The translations under genes and the position numbers were made by a program. Below are positions 1 to 6,052 of a stretch of 6,938 nt of DNA, one piece after another. The stretch spans positions 1-6,938 of the forward strand of contig JAQRMT010000076.1 of the NCBI GenBank assembly GCA_028599035.1. Reading direction: 5' to 3'. Source of the DNA: Gammaproteobacteria bacterium. GTDB lineage: Bacteria > Pseudomonadota > Gammaproteobacteria > PS1 > Pseudothioglobaceae. The notes beneath the pieces are model-generated. The model was not told the DNA's origin. It worked only from the letters and a program-made list of their open reading frames with translations, and did not search any database. Every line of letters begins with the position of its first letter. The first letter of the stretch is position 1.

Positions 1-785
1 CAGAATTGGGCGTAATCATAGGCGATAAAGTTACCTTGTTAACGCCGCAATTGTCTGTCAATATTCTCGGCATGCAACCAAGGTTTAAACGCTTTACTGT
101 AACGGGTATTTTTGATGCAGGCGTTGCTGAATATGACAACAACCTAGCTTTTATTGACCTTAATCAGGCGCAATTGTTGTATGCAATGAAGGGCAAAGTT
201 TCCGGCATTCGGCTAAAAGTGGATGATTTATTTAATGCCAAAAAAATCACCAACGAGGTAATTGATACGCTCAATTCTGGGAAATACTACGGTGTTGATT
301 GGACGCAACAGAAGGCTAATTTTATCAAGGCACTCAACCTCGAAAAACAAATGATTGGCATTATATTGTCTCTGATTATTGCTGTAGCTGCGTTTAATGT
401 GGTTTCAATGATGGTAATGGTGGTTACTGACAAAAAAGCCGATATTGCTATTCTCAGAACCATTGGCATGACCCCTAAACGCATTGTTAAAATATTCTTT
501 TATCAAGGTGTCACCATCGGCATTATTGGTATCATTATTGGTACGATATTAGGGGTCGCACTTGCGCTTAATATAGAATCTGTGATTGGTGCAATTGAAT
601 CGATATTGGGCTTTCAGTTTTTCCCTCAAGATGTGTTCTATATCAACCGTTTCCCCTCTGAAATTCATTTGAACGATGTAATTACTGTTGCGATTAGTGC
701 TTTTATTTTGGTGGTGATTGCCTCTATTTACCCTGCAAAACGCGCAGGTAATCTGCAAATCTCAGAGGTGCTTAATCATGAGTAA
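1..785 (+). CDS. Lipoprotein-releasing ABC permease (LolC/LolE/LolF family), 3' part only
   Basis: This is the C-terminal 260 residues of an inner-membrane permease that, with LolD, extracts lipoproteins from the inner membrane and passes them to LolA. The gene enters from outside the window: the frame is already open at base 3, and the TTG at base 6 is not a credible start. Numbering from that Leu, residues 1-115 look like the end of the periplasmic domain (QPRFKRFTVTGIF at 24-36). They are followed by three hydrophobic segments, about 117-140, 163-189 and 225-242, the FtsX-type membrane core. The cytoplasmic coupling stretch ILRTIGMTPKRI lies between the first two, and the tail YPAKRAGNLQISEVLNHE is typical of LolC/LolE. 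LolC, LolE and the fused-function LolF cannot be told apart from this part alone. Family full length is about 400-415 residues, so roughly 150 are missing. Its TAA overlaps the lolD start by 8 nt. Confidence 0.9.
   Translation, partial: ELGVIIGDKVTLLTPQLSVNILGMQPRFKRFTVTGIFDAGVAEYDNNLAFIDLNQAQLLYAMKGKVSGIRLKVDDLFNAKKITNEVIDTLNSGKYYGVDWTQQKANFIKALNLEKQMIGIILSLIIAVAAFNVVSMMVMVVTDKKADIAILRTIGMTPKRIVKIFFYQGVTIGIIGIIIGTILGVALALNIESVIGAIESILGFQFFPQDVFYINRFPSEIHLNDVITVAISAFILVVIASIYPAKRAGNLQISEVLNHE
764..768 (+). promoter_or_regulatory. Ribosome binding site of lolD
   Basis: AGAGG lies 9 nt before the ATG at 778, inside the end of the permease gene. It supports 778 as the lolD start. The frame is open further upstream to about 718, but that extension has no ribosome site of its own and would add residues with no match to the usual LolD N-terminus. 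Confidence 0.6.
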
Positions 786-1452
786 GATTATTGAATGCAA
801 GAATTTGGATTATAGTTATCATAATGGCAAGATTAAAACCCCCGTACTCAAATCACTAAATTTAGAGGTTCATCAAACAGAATCACTTGCTATTGTTGGG
901 CAATCAGGCTGTGGTAAATCTACTTTGCTTAATTTATTAGGCGGTATGGCTCAGCCTAGCGCTGGGAAAGTGGTTATAAATGGATCTGATTTATCGCAAT
1001 TAAATGAAGAAGAAATCACACTTCTTCGTGCGCAGCATCTGGGTTTTGTGTATCAATTTCATCATTTATTGAAAGATTTTAGTGCCTTGGATAATGTAGC
1101 AATGCCACTACTCATTCGGGGTGATGATACACAGACAGCGTTTAAAAAATCCAGTAAACTACTGGCAGATATTGGTCTACAAGATAGGCTTAATCATCGA
1201 CCTTCGGAGTTATCTGGCGGTCAGCGACAGCGAGTTGCCATTGCACGGGCTTTAATTAATAATCCGAGCGTGCTTCTGGCTGACGAGCCTACTGGTAATT
1301 TAGATGCAAAAAGCGCAAAAGAGGTTTTTGGCTTGATGATGGAGCTTAATCAACAGCAAAAATCGGCTTTAATTTTGGTCACTCATGATATGGATATTGC
1401 CCAAAAAATGGATAGATTTTTAACCCTAGAGAATGGAACACTAAACCTATGA
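778..1452 (+). CDS. lolD: Lipoprotein-releasing system ATP-binding protein LolD
   Basis: A 224-residue ABC ATPase that powers lipoprotein release from the inner membrane with the permease encoded just before it. All nucleotide-binding motifs are intact: Walker A GQSGCGKST (41-49), Q-loop Gln93, signature LSGGQ (145-149), Walker B VLLADE ending in the catalytic Glu170, D-loop near 174-176 and H-loop His203. The stretch around the Q-loop, FVYQFHHLLKDFSALDNVAM, is characteristic of LolD rather than of MacB, FtsE or other exporter ATPases. Length matches the family (about 225-235). The start at 778 overlaps the permease stop by 8 nt and has an AGAGG ribosome site, so the two genes are probably translationally coupled. 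The following gene is not lolE, unlike E. coli lolCDE. Confidence 0.95.
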   Translation: MSKIIECKNLDYSYHNGKIKTPVLKSLNLEVHQTESLAIVGQSGCGKSTLLNLLGGMAQPSAGKVVINGSDLSQLNEEEITLLRAQHLGFVYQFHHLLKDFSALDNVAMPLLIRGDDTQTAFKKSSKLLADIGLQDRLNHRPSELSGGQRQRVAIARALINNPSVLLADEPTGNLDAKSAKEVFGLMMELNQQQKSALILVTHDMDIAQKMDRFLTLENGTLNL

Positions 1453-2009
1453 ACATACATCAAATGCAATTGTCTTATTCAAATCAAGAAGATAGACTTA
1501 TTCTGAGCATCAATAGCAAAGACAATGAAGAAATGCGCCTATTTTTAACTCGTCGAATTGTAACCTCGTTTTGGGAAATTCTTAACAAAACCATTGCCCA
1601 CTCTTTAACCAGCCACCCTACGCCTAACGATATGGTTGAGTCAGAAAGTAAAGAATTAGGGCAAAAACAACAAATGCAACAACAAATGCAACAACAAATA
1701 CACCATCAAGATATTATTGATAAAAGCGATTATGACACACCTTTTAGTAGCGGCGATAAATTCCCAGTGGGAGAGGCGCCAATTTTGGTAGAAAAAATCA
1801 CCATTAATGCCTATGAGGACAGCAATACTGCACTTATTTTTGAAAGCAATAAGGGTCAGAATATTAATCTAAATTTAAACCCACAACTGCTGCACAATCT
1901 ATCTGATTTATTGATTAGAATTATACCAAGCACGAATTGGAATATGGGGCTGATAGGGGAGACTAATGTCGTTATCTCTGAAAATAAAGACAAACTGTCA
2001 CTGCACTAG
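1449..2009 (+). CDS. Unrecognised 186-residue protein coupled to lolD
   Basis: I do not recognise a named family. It starts with an ATG that overlaps the lolD stop in ATGA, so it is very likely translated by coupling with lolD. No signal peptide or transmembrane segment is seen, so it is probably cytoplasmic. Three parts can be described. Residues 1-55 read as beta strands (MQLSYSNQEDRLILSIN) followed by a basic and aromatic stretch with LFLTRRIVTSFWEIL. Residues 56-110 are a low-complexity, Gln-rich and acidic linker that contains KQQMQQQMQQQI (73-84). Residues 111-186 form a second ordered part, with a predicted strand ILVEKITINAY and an amphipathic helix around LLHNLSDLLIRII. Two ordered halves joined by a variable linker suggest a real, conserved protein and not a chance ORF. 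The operon position hints at envelope biogenesis, but that is only context. The stop overlaps the panD stop on the other strand. Confidence 0.75.
   Translation: MNIHQMQLSYSNQEDRLILSINSKDNEEMRLFLTRRIVTSFWEILNKTIAHSLTSHPTPNDMVESESKELGQKQQMQQQMQQQIHHQDIIDKSDYDTPFSSGDKFPVGEAPILVEKITINAYEDSNTALIFESNKGQNINLNLNPQLLHNLSDLLIRIIPSTNWNMGLIGETNVVISENKDKLSLH
1665..1700 (+). repeat. 12-bp in-frame tandem repeat, three copies
   Basis: Three successive copies of CAACAACAAATG encode Q-Q-Q-M. The first copy begins AAA instead of CAA (Lys) and the last ends ATA instead of ATG (Ile), giving KQQM-QQQM-QQQI. The central copy is exact. Because the unit is 12 bp, copy-number change would lengthen or shorten the linker without shifting the frame. 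Confidence 0.85.
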
Positions 2010-2371
2010 ATAGCAGATTTGATGTGCGTTAATACATTGTTTGCATCAACATAGCATAGTGTTGGCGCATAGTTTTTGATTTCTTTATCGTCATAACTGG
2101 CATAAGAGGCAATAATCAACAAATCACCGACAACTGCCTTGTGCGCTGCCGCACCATTTACGGAAATCACGCCTGAGTTATCTTTGCCACGAATGGCATA
2201 GGTGGTAAAGCGATTGCCGTTGTTGATGTTGTAAATTTGAATTTGTTCAAAAGCACTGATGCCTGCTGCATCTAATAACACACCATCAATTTCACAAGAC
2301 CCTTCGTAGTCTACCTCACTAGCAGTGGTAGTTACACGATGGAGCTTGGATCTCAAAAATGTTCTTTGCAT
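2006..2371 (-). CDS. panD: Aspartate 1-decarboxylase (pyruvoyl enzyme) proenzyme
   Basis: Converts L-aspartate to beta-alanine plus CO2 in the cytoplasm, supplying the beta-alanine half of pantothenate and so CoA. The 121-residue proenzyme cleaves itself between Gly24 and Ser25, and Ser25 becomes the pyruvoyl cofactor; the site YEGSC (22-26) is intact. Other active-site residues sit at the usual family positions: Lys9, Arg54, Thr57 and Tyr58 (in NRFTTYAIRG). Length is normal for the family (about 117-140). The ATG lies 9 nt after the oadB stop on the same strand with only a poor ribosome site, so it is probably the last gene of the oad transcript and translated by coupling or re-initiation. 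No panB, panC or panZ is in the window. Its TAG overlaps the stop of the convergent unknown gene. Confidence 0.96.
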   Translation of the reverse strand: MQRTFLRSKLHRVTTTASEVDYEGSCEIDGVLLDAAGISAFEQIQIYNINNGNRFTTYAIRGKDNSGVISVNGAAAHKAVVGDLLIIASYASYDDKEIKNYAPTLCYVDANNVLTHIKSAI

Positions 2372-2380
2372 GGCTCAAAG

Positions 2381-3511
2381 TCAGCTTAAGAATTGAATCA
2401 TGATGCCAGCAGCAATGGCTGAGCCAATAACACCTGCAACATTTGGACCCATGGCGTGCATTAACAAGAAGTTATGTGGATTAGCTTCTAGACCTACTTT
2501 ATTAGAAACGCGCGCTGCCATTGGCACAGCAGAAACGCCTGCTGAGCCAATTAAAGGATTAATTTTATTTTTACTAAACACATTCATCAATTTTGCCATT
2601 AGTAATCCACAAGCTGTGCCAATAGCAAAAGCCACCATGCCCAATACCAAAATACCTAAGGTTTCAGGCTGCAAGAATTTATCTGCCATGAGTTTTGAGC
2701 CTACTGCTAAGCCTAAGAAAATGGTTACAATATTAATCAAGGCGTTTTGTGTAGTATCGCTTAGACGATCAACCACGCCCGATTCTTTCATTAAGTTACC
2801 AAAAGTGAACATACCCAATAATGGTGCTGCATCTGGCAATAATAATGCCACCAACATTAACAGCATAATTGGGAAAATGATCTTCTCAGTTTGAGACACT
2901 TCTCTGAGTTGCACCATCTCAATTTGACGCTCTTTCTTTGTCGTGAGTAGGCGCATAATTGGCGGTTGAATAAGTGGCACTAAAGCCATATAAGAGTAAG
3001 AAGCCACCGCAATTGCACCTAATAAATCGGGGGCAAGTTTTGAGGCAACATAAATACTGGTAGGGCCATCAGCACCGCCGATAATGCCAATTGCAGCAGC
3101 ATCAGTGAGACTAAAGTCAAAAATACCTATTGCGGTTAAGCCAATAGCACCCAACAAGGTTGCAAAAATACCAAATTGTGCTGCTGCACCTAACAGCAGG
3201 GTTTTTGGGTTAGCAAGCAAAGGTCCAAAATCGGTCAAAGCACCTACGCCCATAAAAATAATCAGTGGAAATGCACCTGATTCAATACCCACCACATAAA
3301 ACACATGCAAAATACCGCTGCCTTCAGCGATACCTGCACCAGGGATGTTTGCTAAAATCGCACCAAAACCAATCGGCAACAACAATAATGGCTCAAATTT
3401 TTTGACAGTCGCTAAGTATAAAAGCAACATACCCACAAGTAGCATTAACCCTTGTCCCCACACCATTTGCTGCAAGCCTGTATTCGCCCAAAGTATATTT
3501 AATTGTTCCAT
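2381..3511 (-). CDS. oadB: Oxaloacetate decarboxylase, beta subunit (Na+ pump)
   Basis: A 376-residue integral membrane subunit that decarboxylates the carboxybiotin delivered by OadA and couples this to Na+ export. Key residues known from the Klebsiella enzyme are all present with a constant offset of 55: Asp148 (Asp203 in Klebsiella) in GGADGPTS, and Asn318, Gly322, Ser327 and Arg334 (373, 377, 382, 389) in NPLIGSAGVSAVPMAAR. Many hydrophobic segments cover the chain from about residue 18 to the C-terminus, broken by a charged cytoplasmic loop near 191-210. The protein lacks about 55 N-terminal residues relative to the 433-residue Klebsiella form; short versions of this kind are common in the family. 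Related glutaconyl-CoA and methylmalonyl-CoA decarboxylases use similar beta subunits, but the OadA partner fixes the substrate as oxaloacetate. The ATG shares one base with the oadA stop (TAATG), so translation is coupled. Confidence 0.95.
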   Translation of the reverse strand: MEQLNILWANTGLQQMVWGQGLMLLVGMLLLYLATVKKFEPLLLLPIGFGAILANIPGAGIAEGSGILHVFYVVGIESGAFPLIIFMGVGALTDFGPLLANPKTLLLGAAAQFGIFATLLGAIGLTAIGIFDFSLTDAAAIGIIGGADGPTSIYVASKLAPDLLGAIAVASYSYMALVPLIQPPIMRLLTTKKERQIEMVQLREVSQTEKIIFPIMLLMLVALLLPDAAPLLGMFTFGNLMKESGVVDRLSDTTQNALINIVTIFLGLAVGSKLMADKFLQPETLGILVLGMVAFAIGTACGLLMAKLMNVFSKNKINPLIGSAGVSAVPMAARVSNKVGLEANPHNFLLMHAMGPNVAGVIGSAIAAGIMIQFLS

Positions 3512-5337
3512 TATGCTATGCTTAACAAGGTTTGGCCCACTGTAACAGCGTCCCCTTCTTTGACACTAATATCAGTGACTACGCCGCCTTTAGCTGCTCT
3601 GATTTCAGTCTCCATTTTCATCGCTTCTAAAACAACCAAAACATCGCCCTCGTTGACTTTTTGTTGTAGTGCTACCGTGACTTTCCAGATATTACCAGAG
3701 AGTGGCGCACCAATAGCTTCCCCACCTTCTGTGGGCGCATCATTAATAATTTCCTTGTCTGTTGATGTGTTTTCTGGTGCACTGGCATCAGAAGTAGCCT
3801 TCATAGAGGTGATATCACCACCGGCAGAGACATCAACCATATAAGAAGTGCCTTTAAATGAGACTGTGTAACTACCTTCTTCGGTTGTATTAATGTTGTT
3901 GCCTGCCTGCGGTACTGGTTCAAAGAAATCAGGATTATTGCGATTTTCTATAAAACTAATACCCACTTGCGGAAATAACGCATAAGTCAACAAATCGTCA
4001 ATTTTATTATCAGCCAACACTAGGCTTTTCTCTGCAACGATTTTGTCAAATTCTTGCTCAATAATATGCATTTCTGGTGCAATATTATCAGCAGGCCTGC
4101 AAGTGATGGCTTGAGCACCATCTAGCACTCTGTCTTGTAAAAATTTATCAACAGGTGCTGGTGTTGCGCCGTACTCGCCTTTTAATACGCCAGCAGATTC
4201 CTTGGTGATAGTCTTGTATCGTTCCCCTGTTAATACATTTAAAACCGACTGTGTGCCAACGATTTGCGAAGTTGGTGTTACCAGTGGGAGATAGCCTAAA
4301 TCTTTACGCACACAGGGGATCTCGGCCAAAACTTCATCCATTTTGTCAAGTGCGCCTTGTTCACGCAGTTGGCTTTCCATATTAGTAAGCATGCCACCTG
4401 GCACTTGGGACAGTAAAATTCTTGAATCTACACCTCTTAGAGAGCCTTCAAACTGTGCATATTTGGCACGAATAGGTCTAAAATAGGCATCAATTTCTTC
4501 CAATTTCTCTAAATCCAGTCCTGTTTTTCTTGGACTATTTTCTAAAATAGACACCACAGAATTGGTTGCACTGTGTCCGTAAGTCATGCTCATGGAGCCA
4601 ATTGCGGTGTCTACACGGTCAATACCCGCTTCTACCGCTTTGATGATACTGGCAGTAGAAAGCCCTGTGGTAGCATGGGCGTGTAGTTGAATAGGGATAT
4701 TAATCGTTGCCTTTAATTGTTTGACCAAATCGTAAGCCACATACGGCTGTAATAAACCCGCCATATCTTTAATACACAGAGAGTGTGCGCCCATATCCTC
4801 AATTTCTTTCGCCATGTCAATCCATGTTTGCATGGTATGCACTGGACTTACTGTGTAAGAGATTGTGCCTTGTGCGTGTTGCCCCAGCTTAACTGTTTGA
4901 TTGACTGCTGTTTTAAGGTTACGCATATCATTCATCGCATCAAAAATACGAAACACACCTACGCCATTCTCAGCACAACGCTCAACAAATTTTCGCACTA
5001 CATCATCGCTATAATGGCGATAGCCTAATAAATTCTGCCCTCTTAACAGCATTTGTTGAGGTGTGTTGGGCATTACTGCTTTGATTTCACGAATTCTATC
5101 CCAAGGATCTTCCCCTAAATAACGAATGCACGAATCAAAAGTTGCCCCACCCCATGATTCCATTGACCAATAACCAATTTTGTCTAGCTTGTCAGCGATG
5201 GGTAGCATATCGTCAATACGCATTCTAGTGGCAAATAAGGATTGGTGCGCATCTCGGAAAACAAGTTCGGTGATTTCTACCTTTTTGGTGTTTTCAGGGC
5301 TGGGTTTTTGACCAATATTTCTTAAAAAATCTAGCAT
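3511..5337 (-). CDS. oadA: Oxaloacetate decarboxylase, alpha subunit (biotin carboxyltransferase)
   Basis: Transfers the carboxyl group from oxaloacetate to its own biotin, releasing pyruvate; OadB then decarboxylates the carboxybiotin. Cytoplasmic, attached to the membrane through OadG. Length is 608 residues, within the family's usual range. The N-terminal carboxyltransferase domain (about 20-285) has the metal ligands Asp29 in FRDAHQS and His219/His221 in QLHAH, and the catalytic Lys190 in CIKDMAG. A conserved central domain runs to about residue 470. A flexible Ser/Thr/Asp/Glu-rich linker (about 503-542) follows; it is less Ala/Pro-rich than the well-known Klebsiella linker. The biotinyl domain carries EAMKMET with the biotinylated Lys574, 35 residues from the C-terminus as usual. 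Pyruvate carboxylase subunit B has the same layout, but the oadG and oadB neighbours argue for the decarboxylase. The start lies 5 nt after oadG. Confidence 0.96.
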   Translation of the reverse strand: MLDFLRNIGQKPSPENTKKVEITELVFRDAHQSLFATRMRIDDMLPIADKLDKIGYWSMESWGGATFDSCIRYLGEDPWDRIREIKAVMPNTPQQMLLRGQNLLGYRHYSDDVVRKFVERCAENGVGVFRIFDAMNDMRNLKTAVNQTVKLGQHAQGTISYTVSPVHTMQTWIDMAKEIEDMGAHSLCIKDMAGLLQPYVAYDLVKQLKATINIPIQLHAHATTGLSTASIIKAVEAGIDRVDTAIGSMSMTYGHSATNSVVSILENSPRKTGLDLEKLEEIDAYFRPIRAKYAQFEGSLRGVDSRILLSQVPGGMLTNMESQLREQGALDKMDEVLAEIPCVRKDLGYLPLVTPTSQIVGTQSVLNVLTGERYKTITKESAGVLKGEYGATPAPVDKFLQDRVLDGAQAITCRPADNIAPEMHIIEQEFDKIVAEKSLVLADNKIDDLLTYALFPQVGISFIENRNNPDFFEPVPQAGNNINTTEEGSYTVSFKGTSYMVDVSAGGDITSMKATSDASAPENTSTDKEIINDAPTEGGEAIGAPLSGNIWKVTVALQQKVNEGDVLVVLEAMKMETEIRAAKGGVVTDISVKEGDAVTVGQTLLSIA

Positions 5338-5342
5338 AATCT

Positions 5343-5582
5343 TTACGCTCCTCTATGCATCTTAATGGCTTGTTCAATGACAAATTTAGCCTCTTCATTT
5401 AACCCACCTTTTGCCTCATGGCAGTGATTTTTTTCAATTTCAATGGAATTTTTCTTTATTTTTCCAATAACAATTGACATAAATTTGGTAACAAACACCA
5501 GTAAAGTTAAAAACAGAAATACAAAACCCATGCCAAAAAAGGTTAGGTTAAGTGCTTCTGTCATTAAGTCTGTTTGTTCCAT
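5343..5582 (-). CDS. oadG: Oxaloacetate decarboxylase, gamma subunit
   Basis: A 79-residue small membrane subunit that assembles the complex by holding OadA to OadB and, in the Klebsiella enzyme, binds zinc to speed carboxyl transfer. One hydrophobic segment spans about residues 13-40 (FFGMGFVFLFLTLLVF and onward), followed by a positively charged edge (KIKK, 41-44) and a hydrophilic tail. The tail has possible metal ligands His53, Cys54, His55 and, near the end, His76 in MHRG. Length is close to the 83-residue Klebsiella protein. The tail contains no proline. The sequence is divergent, as is usual for OadG, and the call rests on size, topology and its place as the first gene of an oadG-oadA-oadB set. 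It starts only 21 nt after the tRNA-Leu CCA end and has only a weak ribosome site. Confidence 0.9.
   Translation of the reverse strand: MEQTDLMTEALNLTFFGMGFVFLFLTLLVFVTKFMSIVIGKIKKNSIEIEKNHCHEAKGGLNEEAKFVIEQAIKMHRGA
5348..5354 (-). promoter_or_regulatory. Ribosome binding site of oadA
   Basis: On the minus strand AGAGGAG lies 10 nt before the oadA ATG, within the last codons of oadG. It is the strongest Shine-Dalgarno sequence in the minus-strand unit, which fits a high need for the alpha subunit, and it fixes the oadA start. Confidence 0.7.
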
Positions 5583-5603
5583 ATTGTTCGCTTTAATTTA
5601 ATT

Positions 5604-5688
5604 TGGTACCGATGGACGGGGTCGAACCGTCACTCCCGAAGGAACTGGATTTTGAATCCAGCGTGTCTACCAATTCCACCACATCGGC
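5604..5688 (-). tRNA. tRNA-Leu, anticodon CAA
   Basis: An 85-nt class II tRNA including an encoded CCA (5606-5604). The acceptor GCCGATG pairs with CATCGGT; six pairs are Watson-Crick and the terminal 1:72 pair is G-U. The D arm contains GGAATTGGTAGAC. The anticodon arm is CTGGA-TTCAAAA-TCCAG, giving anticodon CAA (complement of 5652-5654), which reads UUG. The long variable arm TTCC-TTC-GGGA is the class II hallmark, and the T arm is GACGG-TTCGACC-CCGTC. The discriminator base is A73, as leucyl-tRNA synthetase needs. The gene begins 9 nt after the infA stop and ends 21 nt before oadG, so it is probably cut out of a longer transcript. Confidence 0.97.
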
Positions 5689-5697
5689 TTTATTTTT

Positions 5698-5916
5698 TTA
5701 TTTGTGTCGAAAAGTAATTCTACCCTTAGTTAGGTCGTAGGGTGTCATTTCAACGGTAACTTTATCCCCTGGCAAAATACGAATATAGTGCTTACGAATC
5801 TTACCAGAAATATGAGCCAGTACACTATGCCCATTTTCTAGCTCAACTGTAAAGGTGGTGTTGGGTAATTTTTCCTTAACCACGCCTTCTAACTCAATGT
5901 AATCACTTTTTGACAT
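5698..5916 (-). CDS. infA: Translation initiation factor IF-1
   Basis: A 72-residue single OB-fold protein that occupies the A site of the 30S subunit and works with IF-2 and IF-3 in initiation. It follows the gammaproteobacterial pattern throughout: IELEGVVKEKLPNTTF, then VELENGHSVLAHISGKIRKHYIRI, then LPGDKVTVEMTPYDLTKGRI. Length is exactly that of E. coli IF-1. The ATG at 5916 gives the standard N-terminus (MSKSDYIELEG), although its AT-rich leader has no clear Shine-Dalgarno. It is the first gene of the leftward block and is followed at 9 nt by the tRNA-Leu, with no room for a terminator. Confidence 0.98.
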   Translation of the reverse strand: MSKSDYIELEGVVKEKLPNTTFTVELENGHSVLAHISGKIRKHYIRILPGDKVTVEMTPYDLTKGRITFRHK

Positions 5917-5952
5917 ATATATTTATTCAACGACTTCTAAAATAAAAAAATC

Positions 5953-5983
5953 ATTTTACCTGATTGTTACGCCTTAGATACAA
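5953..5983 (-). promoter_or_regulatory. Possible infA promoter
   Basis: On the minus strand TAAAAT (5958-5953) is a fair -10 box, about 37 nt before the infA ATG. A poor -35 candidate, TTGTAT (5983-5978), sits 19 nt upstream of it. The match is weak in a region this AT-rich. It is proposed because the leftward block must start somewhere in this divergent gap. Confidence 0.3.
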
Positions 5984-6016
5984 AAAGGGAAGGACAACAG
6001 TATTATTGAAATACGC

Positions 6017-6022
6017 TATAAT
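6017..6022 (+). promoter_or_regulatory. metF promoter -10 box
   Basis: A perfect TATAAT lies 30 nt before the metF ATG, so transcription would begin near 6029 with a leader of about 24 nt. No good -35 is present: at 17-nt spacing the hexamer is ACAACA (5994-5999), matching only the ACA of TTGACA. No MetJ-type operator (AGACGTCT repeats) and no riboswitch-sized leader is seen, so methionine control is not evident from the sequence. Confidence 0.55.
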
Positions 6023-6052
6023 TAGCATATTCTTTAACCACTTTCAATATCA

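Noticed and set aside
287..758. Minus-strand open frames inside the permease gene
   Set aside because: Shadows of the LolC/E coding frame with no ribosome site and no family resemblance.
718..777. Longer N-terminus for LolD starting at about 718
   Set aside because: The ATG at 778 has an AGAGG site and gives the normal LolD N-terminus. The extension only reads the end of the permease gene in another frame.
2017..2056. TTGATG/CATCAA inverted repeat as a bidirectional terminator between the convergent blocks
   Set aside because: Six-base arms with a long loop, inside panD codons, without T-tracts on either side.
2400..5028. Plus-strand open frames across 2400-2894, 3084-3299, 3345-3545, 3503-3844 and 4783-5028
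   Set aside because: They lie antisense to oadB and oadA, which are well supported residue by residue. Their translations are low-complexity and match no recognisable family.
5604..5688. tRNA-Leu as a mobile-element attachment site
   Set aside because: No integrase and no repeated tRNA 3' end is seen in the window, and the flanks are core genes.
5917..6052. MetJ operator or SAM riboswitch controlling metF
   Set aside because: No AGACGTCT-like repeats, and the leader after the -10 box is only about 24 nt, too short for a riboswitch.
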